Of a DNA stretch of 64,000 nt, positions 33,681-41,631 are shown piece by piece (the stretch's first letter is position 1; every line of letters begins with the position of its first letter). Both the position numbers and the translations under genes were made by a program. The notes under the pieces were generated by a model. That model was given only the letters and a program-made list of their open reading frames with translations. It had not been told where the DNA came from and made no database searches. The DNA is from Streptomyces sp. NBC_00091 (GTDB taxonomy: Bacteria; Actinomycetota; Actinomycetes; Streptomycetales; Streptomycetaceae): contig NZ_JAPEMA010000001.1 of assembly GCF_026343185.1 (NCBI RefSeq), forward strand, positions 2,728,001 to 2,792,000, in the 5' to 3' direction.

Positions 33681-33716
33681 TACCAATCGGTAACCTCATG
33701 ATGCTACCCACCGGTA
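33681..33716. promoter_or_regulatory. Paired TACC-N4-GGTA operators upstream of acyl-CoA dehydrogenase
   Basis: 33681-33692 reads TACCAATCGGTA and 33705-33716 reads TACCCACCGGTA; centres are 24 bp apart. Both fit TACCnAyCGGTA. TetR-family lipid regulators of actinobacteria bind similar TACC/GGTA palindromes, as I recall. The sites lie 45-80 bp upstream of the dehydrogenase start. Confidence 0.6.
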
Positions 33717-33812
33717 ATAAGAATCAACCCTTCGCTGGCCACTGTGACCAGCGTCAAGCCGGAATCGCTGGAGGGTGCCTGGGGGCGGGGGCCGCTCGGT
33801 AGGGTTCGGTCC

Positions 33813-34274
33813 ATGTACGGCTACGACCAGAACGTGAGCGCAGGGCAGCAGCAGTACGCCGCCCCGCAGCAGATGGCCGGCGGGTACGCCGAGCAGCCGC
33901 TGTACCCCGAGCCCTCGCCGCCGTCGCTCGCCGACGCGGTGCGGGCCTTCACCACCGGGTCGCTGTCCGCCGAGGACTTCCAGCAGATCTTCGCGACGTC
34001 GAAGGTCTACTGCCCGCGCGGCGAGACCCCGGGGTTCCTGGCCCTGCACAACACGCAGCAGCCGGTCATCCCGATGTTCACCACGCTCAAGGAGCTCCGC
34101 CGGTACGCCGGCAAGGAGTCCAAGTACTTCGTGATCACCGGCGCCGAGGTGATCGACCTGCTGCCGACCGGGTACGGCTTCGTCCTCGACATGGAGGGCG
34201 ACCACCGGATGGTCTTCGACGCGAAGGCCGTCGAGCAGATGGTCGACTTCGCGATGCGCCGCATGTACGGCTAG
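33813..34274 (+). CDS. SseB family protein
   Basis: 153 aa from the ATG at 33813. After a Gln/Ala/Tyr-rich N-terminal 50 residues comes an SseB N-terminal-type domain: LADAVRAFTTGSLSAEDFQQ, VYCPRGETPGFLALH, IPMFTTLKELRRYAG, YFVITGAEVIDLLPTGYG. These domains occur in type III secretion contexts in Salmonella but are widespread in actinobacteria as cytoplasmic proteins without known role. It is divergent from the acyl-CoA dehydrogenase gene and has GTAGGG as a weak ribosome binding site. Confidence 0.85.
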   Translation: MYGYDQNVSAGQQQYAAPQQMAGGYAEQPLYPEPSPPSLADAVRAFTTGSLSAEDFQQIFATSKVYCPRGETPGFLALHNTQQPVIPMFTTLKELRRYAGKESKYFVITGAEVIDLLPTGYGFVLDMEGDHRMVFDAKAVEQMVDFAMRRMYG

Positions 34275-34307
34275 GAGCCGTTGCCGCGCGGGCGGCCGAT
34301 CCGCTGG

Positions 34308-34790
34308 TCAGCGCCGGACGGCGAACCTCCGGCGGCGCCACACGGCGATGCCCGCCGCCGCCACCGCCAGGGCCGCCAGCCCGTACGCGTACACGAGCGC
34401 GGGGTCCGGGCGGTGGGCCAGCGACACCCGGATGCCGGCGATCGCGGGGAACAGGATCAGCTGCCAGCGGCCGTCGAAGTCGACCCCGGTCGTCGCCCAC
34501 ACCAGCAGCAGGCCGGCGAGGAACGTCAAGGCGGTCCAGGCGGCGATGAAGGGCCAGGGCGAGCCCGGCAGCGGTGACATCGGCAGGCCGGTGGCCGCCC
34601 AGCGGTGGACGGCGTAGCCGACGGCCCCGATCACGGCGGCCAGGGTGGCGGCCTGCCCGAGGGCGAGCAGCGGGGCGGGTGGGCTCCACCGGGATCGGGT
34701 GGCGGGGCCGGGCGGCTCGGTCGCCTCGGGCGGCTCGGTCTGCTCGGTCGGCTCGGTCGGCTCGGTCGGCTCGGTCGTAGGGGTCTCCAT
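34308..34790 (-). CDS. Membrane protein with Thr-Glu-Pro repeat N-terminus
   Basis: 160 aa from the ATG at 34790. Residues 1-30 are a low-complexity TEP/TEQ/PEA repeat produced by a 9-bp tandem unit (GGCTCGGTC on the plus strand, about 34741-34776). Four hydrophobic segments follow: about 45-63, 75-95, 106-120 and 128-146, ending WRRRRFAVRR. Other in-frame starts up to 34949 exist. The convergent neighbour is the SseB gene, 33 bp away. The family is not recognised and no function can be offered. Confidence 0.65.
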   Translation of the reverse strand: METPTTEPTEPTEPTEQTEPPEATEPPGPATRSRWSPPAPLLALGQAATLAAVIGAVGYAVHRWAATGLPMSPLPGSPWPFIAAWTALTFLAGLLLVWATTGVDFDGRWQLILFPAIAGIRVSLAHRPDPALVYAYGLAALAVAAAGIAVWRRRRFAVRR

Positions 34791-34937
34791 GTCCGGGAAG
34801 ACCGGGCCGCGGGCTCTTCGGTTGTCATACGTAAGGACATTTGGCGGGATCTCCCTGGTCGCGGGGCTGTCGCCGCTGCGCGCACCCGTCCGGGAATGCC
34901 CCGGGCGGGTGCGCTGTTCTGTGCGGGTGGCAGGAAG

Positions 34938-34960
34938 TTCGAGATTCAACTAAACTCGAA
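34938..34960. promoter_or_regulatory. Inverted repeat upstream of the pirin gene
   Basis: TTCGAG (34938-34943) and CTCGAA (34955-34960) form a 6-bp arm pair around an A/T-rich 11-nt spacer that includes TCAACTAAA. It ends 19 bp before the pirin start codon and overlaps the region where a promoter -10 is expected, so it is a plausible repressor site. Confidence 0.45.
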
Positions 34961-34979
34961 GCAGAAGGAGGTCCTGACC

Positions 34980-35984
34980 ATGCCCGCAGTGACTGTTGAG
35001 AACCCGTTGACCCTTCCGCGCGTGGCCGAGCCCGAGACGGCCGCCGCCCGCAAGGTGCTCGCCGTGACCACGGCTCCGGGGGGATTCGAGGGCGAGGGCT
35101 TCCCGGTACGCCGGGCGTTCGCCGGGATCAACTACCAGTACCTCGACCCGTTCATCATGATGGACCAGATGGGCGAGGTGGAGTACGCGCCGGGCGAGCC
35201 GAAGGGCACCCCCTGGCACCCGCACCGCGGCTTCGAGACGGTCACCTACCTGATCGACGGAACCTTCGTCCACCAGGACAGCAACGGCGGCGGCGGCGTC
35301 ATCAACGACGGTGACACCCAGTGGATGACCGCCGGTTCGGGCCTCCTGCACATCGAGGCCCCGCCGGAGGCCCTCGTCGTCAGCGGCGGGCTCTTCCACG
35401 GCCTCCAGCTGTGGGTGAACCTCCCGGCCTCCGACAAGATGATGCCCCCGCGCTACCAGGACATCGGCGGCGGCAAGGTCCGGCTGCTCACCACCCCCGA
35501 CGGCGGCGCGCTGCTGCGCGTCATCGCCGGCGAGCTGGACGGACACGAGGGCCCGGGCATCACCCACACCCCGATCACGATGATCCACGCCACCGTCACC
35601 CCCGGAGCGCAGATCACCCTGCCGTGGCGCGAGGACTTCAACGCCCTCGCGTACGTACTGGCCGGGCGCGGATCGGTCGGCACCGACCGCAGGCCGATCC
35701 ACACCGGGCAGACGGCCGTCTTCGGCGAGGGCGGCTCCCTCACGGTGCGGGCGGACGAGTCCCAGGACTCCAACACCCCGGACCTGGAGATCGTCCTGCT
35801 CGGCGGCCGGCCGATCCAGGAGCCGATGGCGCACTACGGGCCGTTCGTCATGAACACCCGGCAGGAACTCCAGCAGGCCTTCGACGACTTCCAGGCGGGC
35901 CGGCTGGGCCGGATCCCCACCACCGCCCGGACCGGTCTGGGCCACCGCGGCGCGGGCGCGGTCGACCCGGAGGAGACGGCCTGA
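34980..35984 (+). CDS. Pirin family protein
   Basis: 334 aa from the ATG at 34980 with a strong AGAAGGAGG ribosome binding site. The bicupin signature is present: FPVRRAFAGINYQYLDPFIMMD, then the metal ligands in TPWHPHRGFETVTYLIDG and a later His in VHQDSN, GDTQWMTAGSGLLHIE, and the C-terminal cupin with a conserved GPFVMNTRQEL. Pirins bind a single Fe2+ and some are quercetin dioxygenases or redox regulators; S. ambofaciens pirin affects beta-oxidation and redox balance. It is an apparent single gene with its own operator-like site. Confidence 0.95.
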   Translation: MPAVTVENPLTLPRVAEPETAAARKVLAVTTAPGGFEGEGFPVRRAFAGINYQYLDPFIMMDQMGEVEYAPGEPKGTPWHPHRGFETVTYLIDGTFVHQDSNGGGGVINDGDTQWMTAGSGLLHIEAPPEALVVSGGLFHGLQLWVNLPASDKMMPPRYQDIGGGKVRLLTTPDGGALLRVIAGELDGHEGPGITHTPITMIHATVTPGAQITLPWREDFNALAYVLAGRGSVGTDRRPIHTGQTAVFGEGGSLTVRADESQDSNTPDLEIVLLGGRPIQEPMAHYGPFVMNTRQELQQAFDDFQAGRLGRIPTTARTGLGHRGAGAVDPEETA

Positions 35985-36061
35985 GGCCCCTCGGGGCAGG
36001 CCTCTTCCGGGCCTGGGCGGGCCCGGGTGCCGTTTCGGCGGACGCCCCCTAGCGGGGCCCG

Positions 36062-37363
36062 CTAGCGGCGGAGGGCCTCCGCCGGCTCCGTCCGGGAGGC
36101 CCGCCACGCCGGGTACAGCCCGGCCACGACCCCGGTGACCAGTCCGATCAGCGGCGCCACGGCGACGACGGCCGGCGACATCACCGGGGTCCAGTCGCGC
36201 AGGGCGGACACCCCGACCACGGTCAGGGTGCCGAGCGTGGTGCCCACCAGCCCGCCCACCGCCCCCTGCGCGGCGGACTCGGCCAGGAACTGGGCCGTGA
36301 TGTGGCGCCCGCGCGCCCCCAGCGCCCGGCGCAGGCCGATCTCCCCGGTCCGCTCCAGCACCGCCACCAGCGTGGTGTTGGCGATCCCCACCGCCCCGAT
36401 GACCAGGCAGATCGCCGCCAGCAGCAGGAACAGCTGGTCCAGGTCGGAGGTCACCCCCGCCCGCAGCGACCGCGGATCCGGCGGCGGTACCGGCGTGAGC
36501 CAGTCCGGGTGGTCGGGGCGCAGCGCGAGGGGCAGTTCCCGGGCCACCTGGCGGGCCGCGCCCAGTTCGGTCACCGCCAGCATCCGGGCCCGCTGCCCCG
36601 GGTCCGGCGGCCCCCACAGCTTCTCGGCCGTCGCCCTCGGTACCACCACCGACAGCAGCAGGTCCGCCCGCCGGTCCGCGCCCGTCGCGATCCCGATCAC
36701 GGTGAACGGCCGGTCGCCGATGAACACCGCCGGGCGGCTCTCCAGCGTGGTGATGCCCAGGCGGGCCGCCATCGCCGAGCCGACGACCGCCACCTGCTCG
36801 GCGCGGCCGTCGTGGAAGGCGTCGAAGCCCCGCCCGGAGCCGAGCGTCAGCCCGGCCGCGCGCAGCATCCCCGGGGAGGCGGCGACCACCGGGATCTGCT
36901 CGCCGCCGCCGGCCCCCGCGACCGGGGCCGACCGTACGGCGGCCCCGTGCAGCGGCACCGGCCAGAACACCCCCGCCGCGCGCACCCCGTTGAGGGCGCC
37001 CGCGCGGGCATCGGCATCGCGGGGGAAGGCGATCGGCACCTCCCGGGCGCGCAGCGCGTCCCCGCCGCCGGCCGTGTCCTCGACGCCGACCTCGGTGGCG
37101 GTCAGGGCGTTGAAACGGGTGTCGATCTGGGAGGACGCGGTCGCGGTGAGCCCGAGGACGGCCACGAAGGTGCCGACCCCCAGCACCGTGCCGAGCCCGG
37201 TGAGCGCCGAGCGGGCGGGCCGCTGGAGCACCCCGGCCAGCGCCTCGGAGAGCAGGTCGCGCGGGGACAGGCGTGAGGGCGGGACCTGCGGGGGCCCGCC
37301 GTCCGGGGTCTGCGGCCGCGGTCGGAGCCGGGCGCGGAGCCGGCTTGGGAGGGGCCACTTCAC
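36062..37363 (-). CDS. ABC transporter permease, MacB/FtsX-like
   Basis: 433 aa from the GTG at 37363, which overlaps the ATPase stop (GTGA). One helix near the N-terminus (ALTGLGTVLGVGTFVAVLGL), a periplasmic-side domain of about 220 residues with a MacB_PCD pattern, then three C-terminal helices with ANTTLVAVLERTGEIGLRRALGA, the FtsX-domain motif. The ending TEPAEALRR is typical. With the preceding ATPase and membrane fusion protein it forms a MacAB-like mechanotransmission system, which exports peptides or lipids or acts in envelope stress. It is the last gene of a five-gene operon. Confidence 0.93.
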   Translation of the reverse strand: MKWPLPSRLRARLRPRPQTPDGGPPQVPPSRLSPRDLLSEALAGVLQRPARSALTGLGTVLGVGTFVAVLGLTATASSQIDTRFNALTATEVGVEDTAGGGDALRAREVPIAFPRDADARAGALNGVRAAGVFWPVPLHGAAVRSAPVAGAGGGEQIPVVAASPGMLRAAGLTLGSGRGFDAFHDGRAEQVAVVGSAMAARLGITTLESRPAVFIGDRPFTVIGIATGADRRADLLLSVVVPRATAEKLWGPPDPGQRARMLAVTELGAARQVARELPLALRPDHPDWLTPVPPPDPRSLRAGVTSDLDQLFLLLAAICLVIGAVGIANTTLVAVLERTGEIGLRRALGARGRHITAQFLAESAAQGAVGGLVGTTLGTLTVVGVSALRDWTPVMSPAVVAVAPLIGLVTGVVAGLYPAWRASRTEPAEALRR

Positions 37364-38118
37364 GTCCGGGCCTCCGTCCCCGCGCCCGTCCCGGCTCCTG
37401 TCCCCGGGCTCGTCCCGGCTCCTTCGGGTGTTCCGGCGGGGCCCGGTTCGAGGATGCCGTCGCGGATGGACACCGTCCGCCCGCCCCGGTCGGCGACGCG
37501 CGGGTCGTGCGTGATGACCAGCAGGGTCAGCCCGTCGGCGTGGAGTTCGTCCAGCAGGGCCAGCACCGCGCCGGCCGTGGCGGTGTCCAGGTTCCCCGTC
37601 GGCTCGTCGCACAGCAGCAGGGAGGGCCCGGCGACCAGCGCGCGGGCGATGGCCACGCGCTGGCGCTCGCCGCCGGACATCCGGGTCGGCAGATGGGCGG
37701 TGCGGTGCCCGAGGCCGACCCGCTCCAGGGCGTCGCGGGCCCGGGCGGCGCGCTCCGCGCGGGGGACTCCGTTGTAGACCATGGCCAGGCGGACGTTCTC
37801 CAGGGCGGTGCGGTGCGCCAGCAGGTGGAAGGACTGGAAGACGAAGCCGATGCGCCGTCCCCGCAGGGCGGTACGGTCGCGGTCGCGCAGCGCGCCGGTG
37901 TCGATCCCGTCGAGCAGGTACCGGCCGCGGGTCGGGGCGTCGATCAGCCCGGCGACGTTCAGGAAGGTGGACTTCCCCGAGCCGGAGGGCCCGACCACGG
38001 TGACGTACTCCCCGCGCGCGACGGTCAGCTCGCAGGGCCGCAGCGCCTCCACGGGCGGTGGTCCCGGGTAGGTCAGCCCGACCCCCTCGAAGCGGACCAC
38101 CGGGGGAGCGGCCGTCAC
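37360..38118 (-). CDS. ABC transporter ATP-binding protein, MacB/LolD-like
   Basis: 252 aa. Walker A is GPSGSGKST (residues 43-51), Q-loop FQSFHLL, signature MSGGERQRVAIARAL, Walker B LLLCDEPTGNLD, and an H-loop in VITHDPRVAD. The IGFVFQSFHLLAHRTALENV stretch is specific to the MacB/LolD/FtsE group. A C-terminal Gly/Thr tail encoded by short repeats follows. It overlaps both flanking operon genes by 4 bp. It powers the permease encoded next. Confidence 0.96.
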   Translation of the reverse strand: MTAAPPVVRFEGVGLTYPGPPPVEALRPCELTVARGEYVTVVGPSGSGKSTFLNVAGLIDAPTRGRYLLDGIDTGALRDRDRTALRGRRIGFVFQSFHLLAHRTALENVRLAMVYNGVPRAERAARARDALERVGLGHRTAHLPTRMSGGERQRVAIARALVAGPSLLLCDEPTGNLDTATAGAVLALLDELHADGLTLLVITHDPRVADRGGRTVSIRDGILEPGPAGTPEGAGTSPGTGAGTGAGTEART

Positions 38119-39701
38119 GGCGCCGCCTGTGCGACCAGGACCCGGTCCCCGGCGGCCAGCGCCCCGCCGCCGACCGGCTCGACCTGGACCATCCCGTCGG
38201 CGGACATGCCGGCGCGCACCTCGACCCGGCGCCGGGAAGCCGCGCCCGCGGGGCCGGGGGCGGCGGGGTCCGCGCCGAGCACCGTGACCGTGGTGCGGCC
38301 GTCCGCGCCCGCCGAGACGGCCGACAGCGGGACGACGAGCACCGGCTCGCCGGAGGAGGCCGCCGTCACGGTGAGCCGTACGCCCTGCCCGGCGAGTTTG
38401 GCGTCCAGCGCCTGGTCGGGGGTGACGGTGAGCGCGTACCCGCCCGGCTCCTGGGCGGGGTCCGGGGCGGCGGTCCCGGCGCCGCCGCCGGGGGAACCGG
38501 CCGCGGCGGGCGTGGGGGACGGGGCCACGGAGGCCACGGTCCCGGCGGCGGTCAGCCCGGTGGCCTCGGACAGCACCTCCACCTTCATCCCGGGTTTGAC
38601 CAGGTCCCGCTGGTGGGCCGGGAGCGAGGCCCGGATCACCGGAGCGCCCGCCGACAGGGTCAGCAGCCCCTCCGGCGCGGGCTCGCCGACCGCCGCCTTG
38701 ACCGCGTCCACCCGGGCCGGGAAGCCCTTGACGAAGACCAGCTCGTCGGCCGGGACCATGGGGCCCGCCGCCGCGCGGGCCGCGTCGAGGCGGGTGGTGG
38801 CCTTGGCGAGGTCCTGCTGGGCGAAGGTGAGCTGGAGCTGCGCGTCCGAGACGCCCCCGCCGCCGGCCGCGGCCCCGCCCGTACCGCCGCCCGTACCGCC
38901 GGTGCGGCCGCCGGAGCCGCCCGAAGCACCGGAAGCGCCGGAACCGCCGCTACCGCCCGGCTGTCTGGCCTGGGCGAGGGCGTTCTTGGCGGTGGTGACC
39001 TGCCGCTGGGCCGCGTCGGCCGCGTCCTCGGCGGCCTGCACCTTCTCCGCGTCCCCGGGATCGGCCGGCCTCGGGCTGTAGCCGAGCGCGGCGTAGAACT
39101 TGGTGACCGCGGCCTTGGTCCCGGCCCCGTACGTGCCCTCCGGGTCGCTTCCCGTGGAGTGCCCCAGCGCCTTCAGACTGGCCTGGAGCTGCCCGACGTC
39201 CTTGCCGGTGGCCCCGGGCTTGAGGTCCCGGTACACGGGCAGGGCCCCGGGCAGGGCGAACACCGGGCGCCCCGACACCTCGACCAGGGCCTCGCCCGCC
39301 TGGACCGACGCGCCGGGCTGCTTGCCGACCCGGGTGACCACGGGTTTCGCCCCGCCGGTGGCCCCGCCTCCCGGGGACACGGTCAGCGACTGCTCGGCGG
39401 CCACGGTGCCGCGTACCACCACCGAGGAGGTCAGCACCCGCCGTTCGACCCGGTCGGCCAGCGTGGACGCGGGCGGCGGTGCGGCGTCCGCGGCGACCTG
39501 GGCGGGGGACCGGAGGGTGCTCGCGAGGCCGACGCCGGCCCCGGTCAGCGCCACGGCCCCCACGACCACCCAGAGCAGCACGCGCCGCCGCCGCCCGAGG
39601 GAGGCCCGTAAGCCGTCGTCCGAGCCGGTGGACTGCTCGGACTCCCCGGATTCCTCGGGCTGTTCCTGCTCCTCGGCTGCGGCGGCCTCTTGATGTTTCA
39701 C
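38115..39701 (-). CDS. Membrane fusion (HlyD/MacA-like) adaptor with peptidoglycan-binding domain
   Basis: 528 aa from a GTG at 39701 whose codon lies inside a parS site. An acidic cytoplasmic N-terminus (about 35 residues) precedes one helix (RRVLLWVVVGAVALTGAGVG). Extracytoplasmic parts follow: beta strands, a PG_binding_1-like domain (GKDVGQLQASLKALGHSTG, then GTKAAVTKFYAALGY), a predicted coiled-coil arm with a Gly/Ser-rich insertion, and C-terminal beta barrels ending in a DRVLVAQ strand. It likely links the ABC permease to the cell wall. The Gly-rich insertion is unusual for MacA. Confidence 0.88.
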   Translation of the reverse strand: MKHQEAAAAEEQEQPEESGESEQSTGSDDGLRASLGRRRRVLLWVVVGAVALTGAGVGLASTLRSPAQVAADAAPPPASTLADRVERRVLTSSVVVRGTVAAEQSLTVSPGGGATGGAKPVVTRVGKQPGASVQAGEALVEVSGRPVFALPGALPVYRDLKPGATGKDVGQLQASLKALGHSTGSDPEGTYGAGTKAAVTKFYAALGYSPRPADPGDAEKVQAAEDAADAAQRQVTTAKNALAQARQPGGSGGSGASGASGGSGGRTGGTGGGTGGAAAGGGGVSDAQLQLTFAQQDLAKATTRLDAARAAAGPMVPADELVFVKGFPARVDAVKAAVGEPAPEGLLTLSAGAPVIRASLPAHQRDLVKPGMKVEVLSEATGLTAAGTVASVAPSPTPAAAGSPGGGAGTAAPDPAQEPGGYALTVTPDQALDAKLAGQGVRLTVTAASSGEPVLVVPLSAVSAGADGRTTVTVLGADPAAPGPAGAASRRRVEVRAGMSADGMVQVEPVGGGALAAGDRVLVAQAAP

Positions 39702-39708
39702 GTGAAAC
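39695..39708. other. parS: parS site (ParB-binding), copy 1
   Basis: The 14-bp perfect palindrome GTTTCACGTGAAAC, the ParB-binding consensus in Streptomyces. It covers the GTG start of the adaptor gene. ParB loaded at such sites condenses the origin region for segregation during sporulation. Confidence 0.85.
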
Positions 39709-39720
39709 CCATCTCTCCGT

Positions 39721-40242
39721 TCAACATTCGCCGAGCACCACGACCGAGGTGACCTTCCAGGGCTCGCCCAGCCGTTCGGTGACGAGGGTGAAGGACGACA
39801 GCTGTGAGGGCTTGTCCCTCAGCTGGTCGGTGGGGGCGCCGCTCGCCCGGTCGTAGATGAGCCAGCGGTCGAGGTCCACGCAGTCCTGGAGGACCCGCGA
39901 CCGCGCGCCGGTGATCTCCATGCCGTCGATCCGGTGCCCGACGTCGCCGCGTACGACCTGCCCCGCCTCGCTGAACCGGCGCAGCATGCCGCGCATGTTG
40001 TCGAGCTGGGCGCCGGTGGTGCTCCGGGCGAGGGCCGGGTCCTCGGGGTCGGCCCGCTGTCCGGCGGCCAGCAGGTCGGCCCAGTACGTGTCGTACGCCT
40101 GCCGGACGTCGCCGGCCGGCGGCACCAGGGCGGGGCCGGTGGACGCCGGGGCGGACCGGGGCGATCCCGACGCCTGGTCGCAGCCGGTGGCGAGGAGCGC
40201 GGGCGTCAGCACCAGGGCCGCGGCCGCCCACCAGCGCCTCAC
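39721..40242 (-). CDS. Putative lipoprotein of the MacAB-like operon
   Basis: 173 aa from a GTG at 40242. Lipoprotein signal RRWWAAAALVLTPALLATGC with the lipidated Cys around residue 21. The mature part has DVRQAYDTYWADLLAAGQ, then alternating strands with two Cys (DCVDLDRW and the final Cys) and a FTLVTERLGEPWKVT segment, an NTF2-like pattern. It overlaps the upstream lipoprotein gene (GTGA) and precedes the adaptor gene by 19 bp, so it is probably an accessory surface subunit of the exporter. The family is unnamed to me. Confidence 0.8.
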   Translation of the reverse strand: MRRWWAAAALVLTPALLATGCDQASGSPRSAPASTGPALVPPAGDVRQAYDTYWADLLAAGQRADPEDPALARSTTGAQLDNMRGMLRRFSEAGQVVRGDVGHRIDGMEITGARSRVLQDCVDLDRWLIYDRASGAPTDQLRDKPSQLSSFTLVTERLGEPWKVTSVVVLGEC

Positions 40243-41168
40243 GCCGTACCGTCCTTGAGGACCTTCCCGGCGGTCCGCACCTGCTCGTCCAGGTGCTTCT
40301 TCTCCTGGTCGAGCCCTTCCTTGTTCTTCTCCACGGCGGTGTTCTGGTACGCCGTCAGCGCGGCGGCCCAGGTGTCCGTGAGCTTGCTCTTCTGCTTGCA
40401 GCCGACGTCCGTGGTGGCCGCCGTGATCTCCTCGGAGGTGACGGGCCCGGTCCACCGGGTGCCTTCCATCTGCTGGAGTTCCCAGGGGGTCTTCACCTGG
40501 AAGCCGGCGTCGCGCATGCAGCTGCTCCACTGCCCGATGGCGGCGAGGACCCGGCTGTCGCCCCGCGCCCGGTCGTTCGCCTGCTGCGTCAGCTCGTCCA
40601 GCAGCTTGGTACCGGCCTTGCCGCTCTCCGGGTACAGCTTGCGGGTGGCCTCCCCGGAACAGCCGCCCTCCGGTGCGCCGGGCTGCGCGGGTGCGCCGTT
40701 CTGCGGGCCGAACAGGGCGGCGGCCTCGTTCGGGTCCTGTTTCTTCGTATCGCGGGGACGGTCGGGTAAGGCGCCGTTCCGGTAGCCGAATTTCTTCGCG
40801 TATTCGGCGTCGACGAGGCCGATTCCGGTGCTGCCGCGTTCCGTTCCGGTCACGACGTAGGTATTCGAATTCCTGAAGGAGGAGAAGCCGAGCCGGTGCA
40901 TGCAGGCGTCGGTGAGAATGTCCTGCGCCTGCTGCATGGTTTTCAGCTGGTCCTTGTCGAACGCGTAGGCGTCCAGCGGCAGTCCGGCACGGGCCGGGTC
41001 CGCCTGGGGCGTGACCTTGATCCGGGGTTCGGCCCCGGGCGAGGAACCGGATCCGGAGCCCGGGCCGCCGCCGTCGGCGGATCCGCCGGAACAGGCGGTC
41101 AGGGCTGCGGCGAGGAGCAGTGCGCCGAGGGGCCCGCGAGCGTGGCGGGGCCGGATGGAGCGCGACAC
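40239..41168 (-). CDS. Putative lipoprotein, first gene of the MacAB-like operon
   Basis: 309 aa. Signal peptide with lipobox ending LTAC followed by a Gly/Ser-rich linker. The globular part has paired Cys in DACMHRLGF, EGGCSGEAT, SSCMRDAG and DVGCKQKSK, so two disulfides are likely, and helical segments with LTQQANDRARGDSR and WAAALTAYQNT. One Leu codon (40767-40769 on the plus strand) is TTA, so the operon may respond to bldA. It starts the five-gene transcript that ends at 36062. Function is unknown; a substrate-binding or sensing lipoprotein is plausible. Confidence 0.82.
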   Translation of the reverse strand: MSRSIRPRHARGPLGALLLAAALTACSGGSADGGGPGSGSGSSPGAEPRIKVTPQADPARAGLPLDAYAFDKDQLKTMQQAQDILTDACMHRLGFSSFRNSNTYVVTGTERGSTGIGLVDAEYAKKFGYRNGALPDRPRDTKKQDPNEAAALFGPQNGAPAQPGAPEGGCSGEATRKLYPESGKAGTKLLDELTQQANDRARGDSRVLAAIGQWSSCMRDAGFQVKTPWELQQMEGTRWTGPVTSEEITAATTDVGCKQKSKLTDTWAAALTAYQNTAVEKNKEGLDQEKKHLDEQVRTAGKVLKDGTA

Positions 41169-41219
41169 GATCGACCTTTCCGTGGTGTACGGGTGGCCCT
41201 AAACTGCCGGGCGAGCCCG

Positions 41220-41250
41220 GTGCCGGGACCGATTCCAGCGGTCCCGGCAC
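41220..41250. terminator. Terminator between small secreted protein gene and lipoprotein operon
   Basis: GTGCCGGGACCG (41220-41231) pairs perfectly with CGGTCCCGGCAC (41239-41250) around a 7-nt loop. It sits 73 bp after the stop of the small secreted protein gene and 52 bp before the lipoprotein start, on the minus strand. Confidence 0.65.
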
Positions 41251-41265
41251 GGGTGACTGCGCACG

Positions 41266-41337
41266 GTGGATCTAGTGGATCTAGTGGATCTGGCGCATCC
41301 GGTGGATCAGCAGATCAGTGGATCAGCAGTGCGTGGA
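41266..41337. repeat. GTGGATC short direct repeats
   Basis: GTGGATC recurs five times in about 70 bp downstream of the small secreted protein gene; the first three are 9 bp apart as GTGGATCTA, the others are more diverged (GGTGGATCAG, AGTGGATCAG). The last units run into the 3' end of that gene region. It looks like replication slippage in the 3' untranslated part. Confidence 0.6.
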
Positions 41338-41631
41338 GGCCCACCTGGCGAGCAGGGTCTCCGAGCTGAAGCCGATCTTGCCGGTGCTGTTGTTCTTGTG
41401 CTTCGTCCACCACTCGTTGCCGTTCACGCTCGTGCCGTTGTCGTAGCAGATGGGCGAGATCGTCTGGCTGCGGTAGCCGAGACCGGTGACCCGGGTGTCG
41501 CTGGTGTACGGGGTCACGCGGAGCCGGACGCCGTCCTGCAGGTAGTCGCCGGCCGAGGCGGCCGTGGCCGTCCCGAGGCCGAGCGCGACGGTGGAAAGGG
41601 CGAGGGCCAGGGCCTTGGTTGCCTTGCGCAC
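41323..41631 (-). CDS. Small secreted protein (SH3-like)
   Basis: 102 aa from the ATG at 41631. A classic signal peptide (RKATKALALALSTVALGLG ending near ASAG) leaves about 73 residues: GVRLRVTPYTSDTRVTGLGY, ICYDNGTSVNGNEWWTKHK, then GKIGFSSETLLARW and a final Cys. The arrangement of an exposed RVTPYTSD strand, a G-x-G-Y, a central W and two Cys that can pair resembles bacterial SH3-like extracellular proteins. An isolated gene with a terminator behind it. Function unknown. Confidence 0.8.
   Translation of the reverse strand: MRKATKALALALSTVALGLGTATAASAGDYLQDGVRLRVTPYTSDTRVTGLGYRSQTISPICYDNGTSVNGNEWWTKHKNNSTGKIGFSSETLLARWASTHC

Noticed and set aside
37454..38071. Plus-strand ORFs antisense to the ABC ATPase and adaptor genes
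   Set aside because: Shadow frames with Arg/Ser-rich composition; the minus strand has complete domain motifs.
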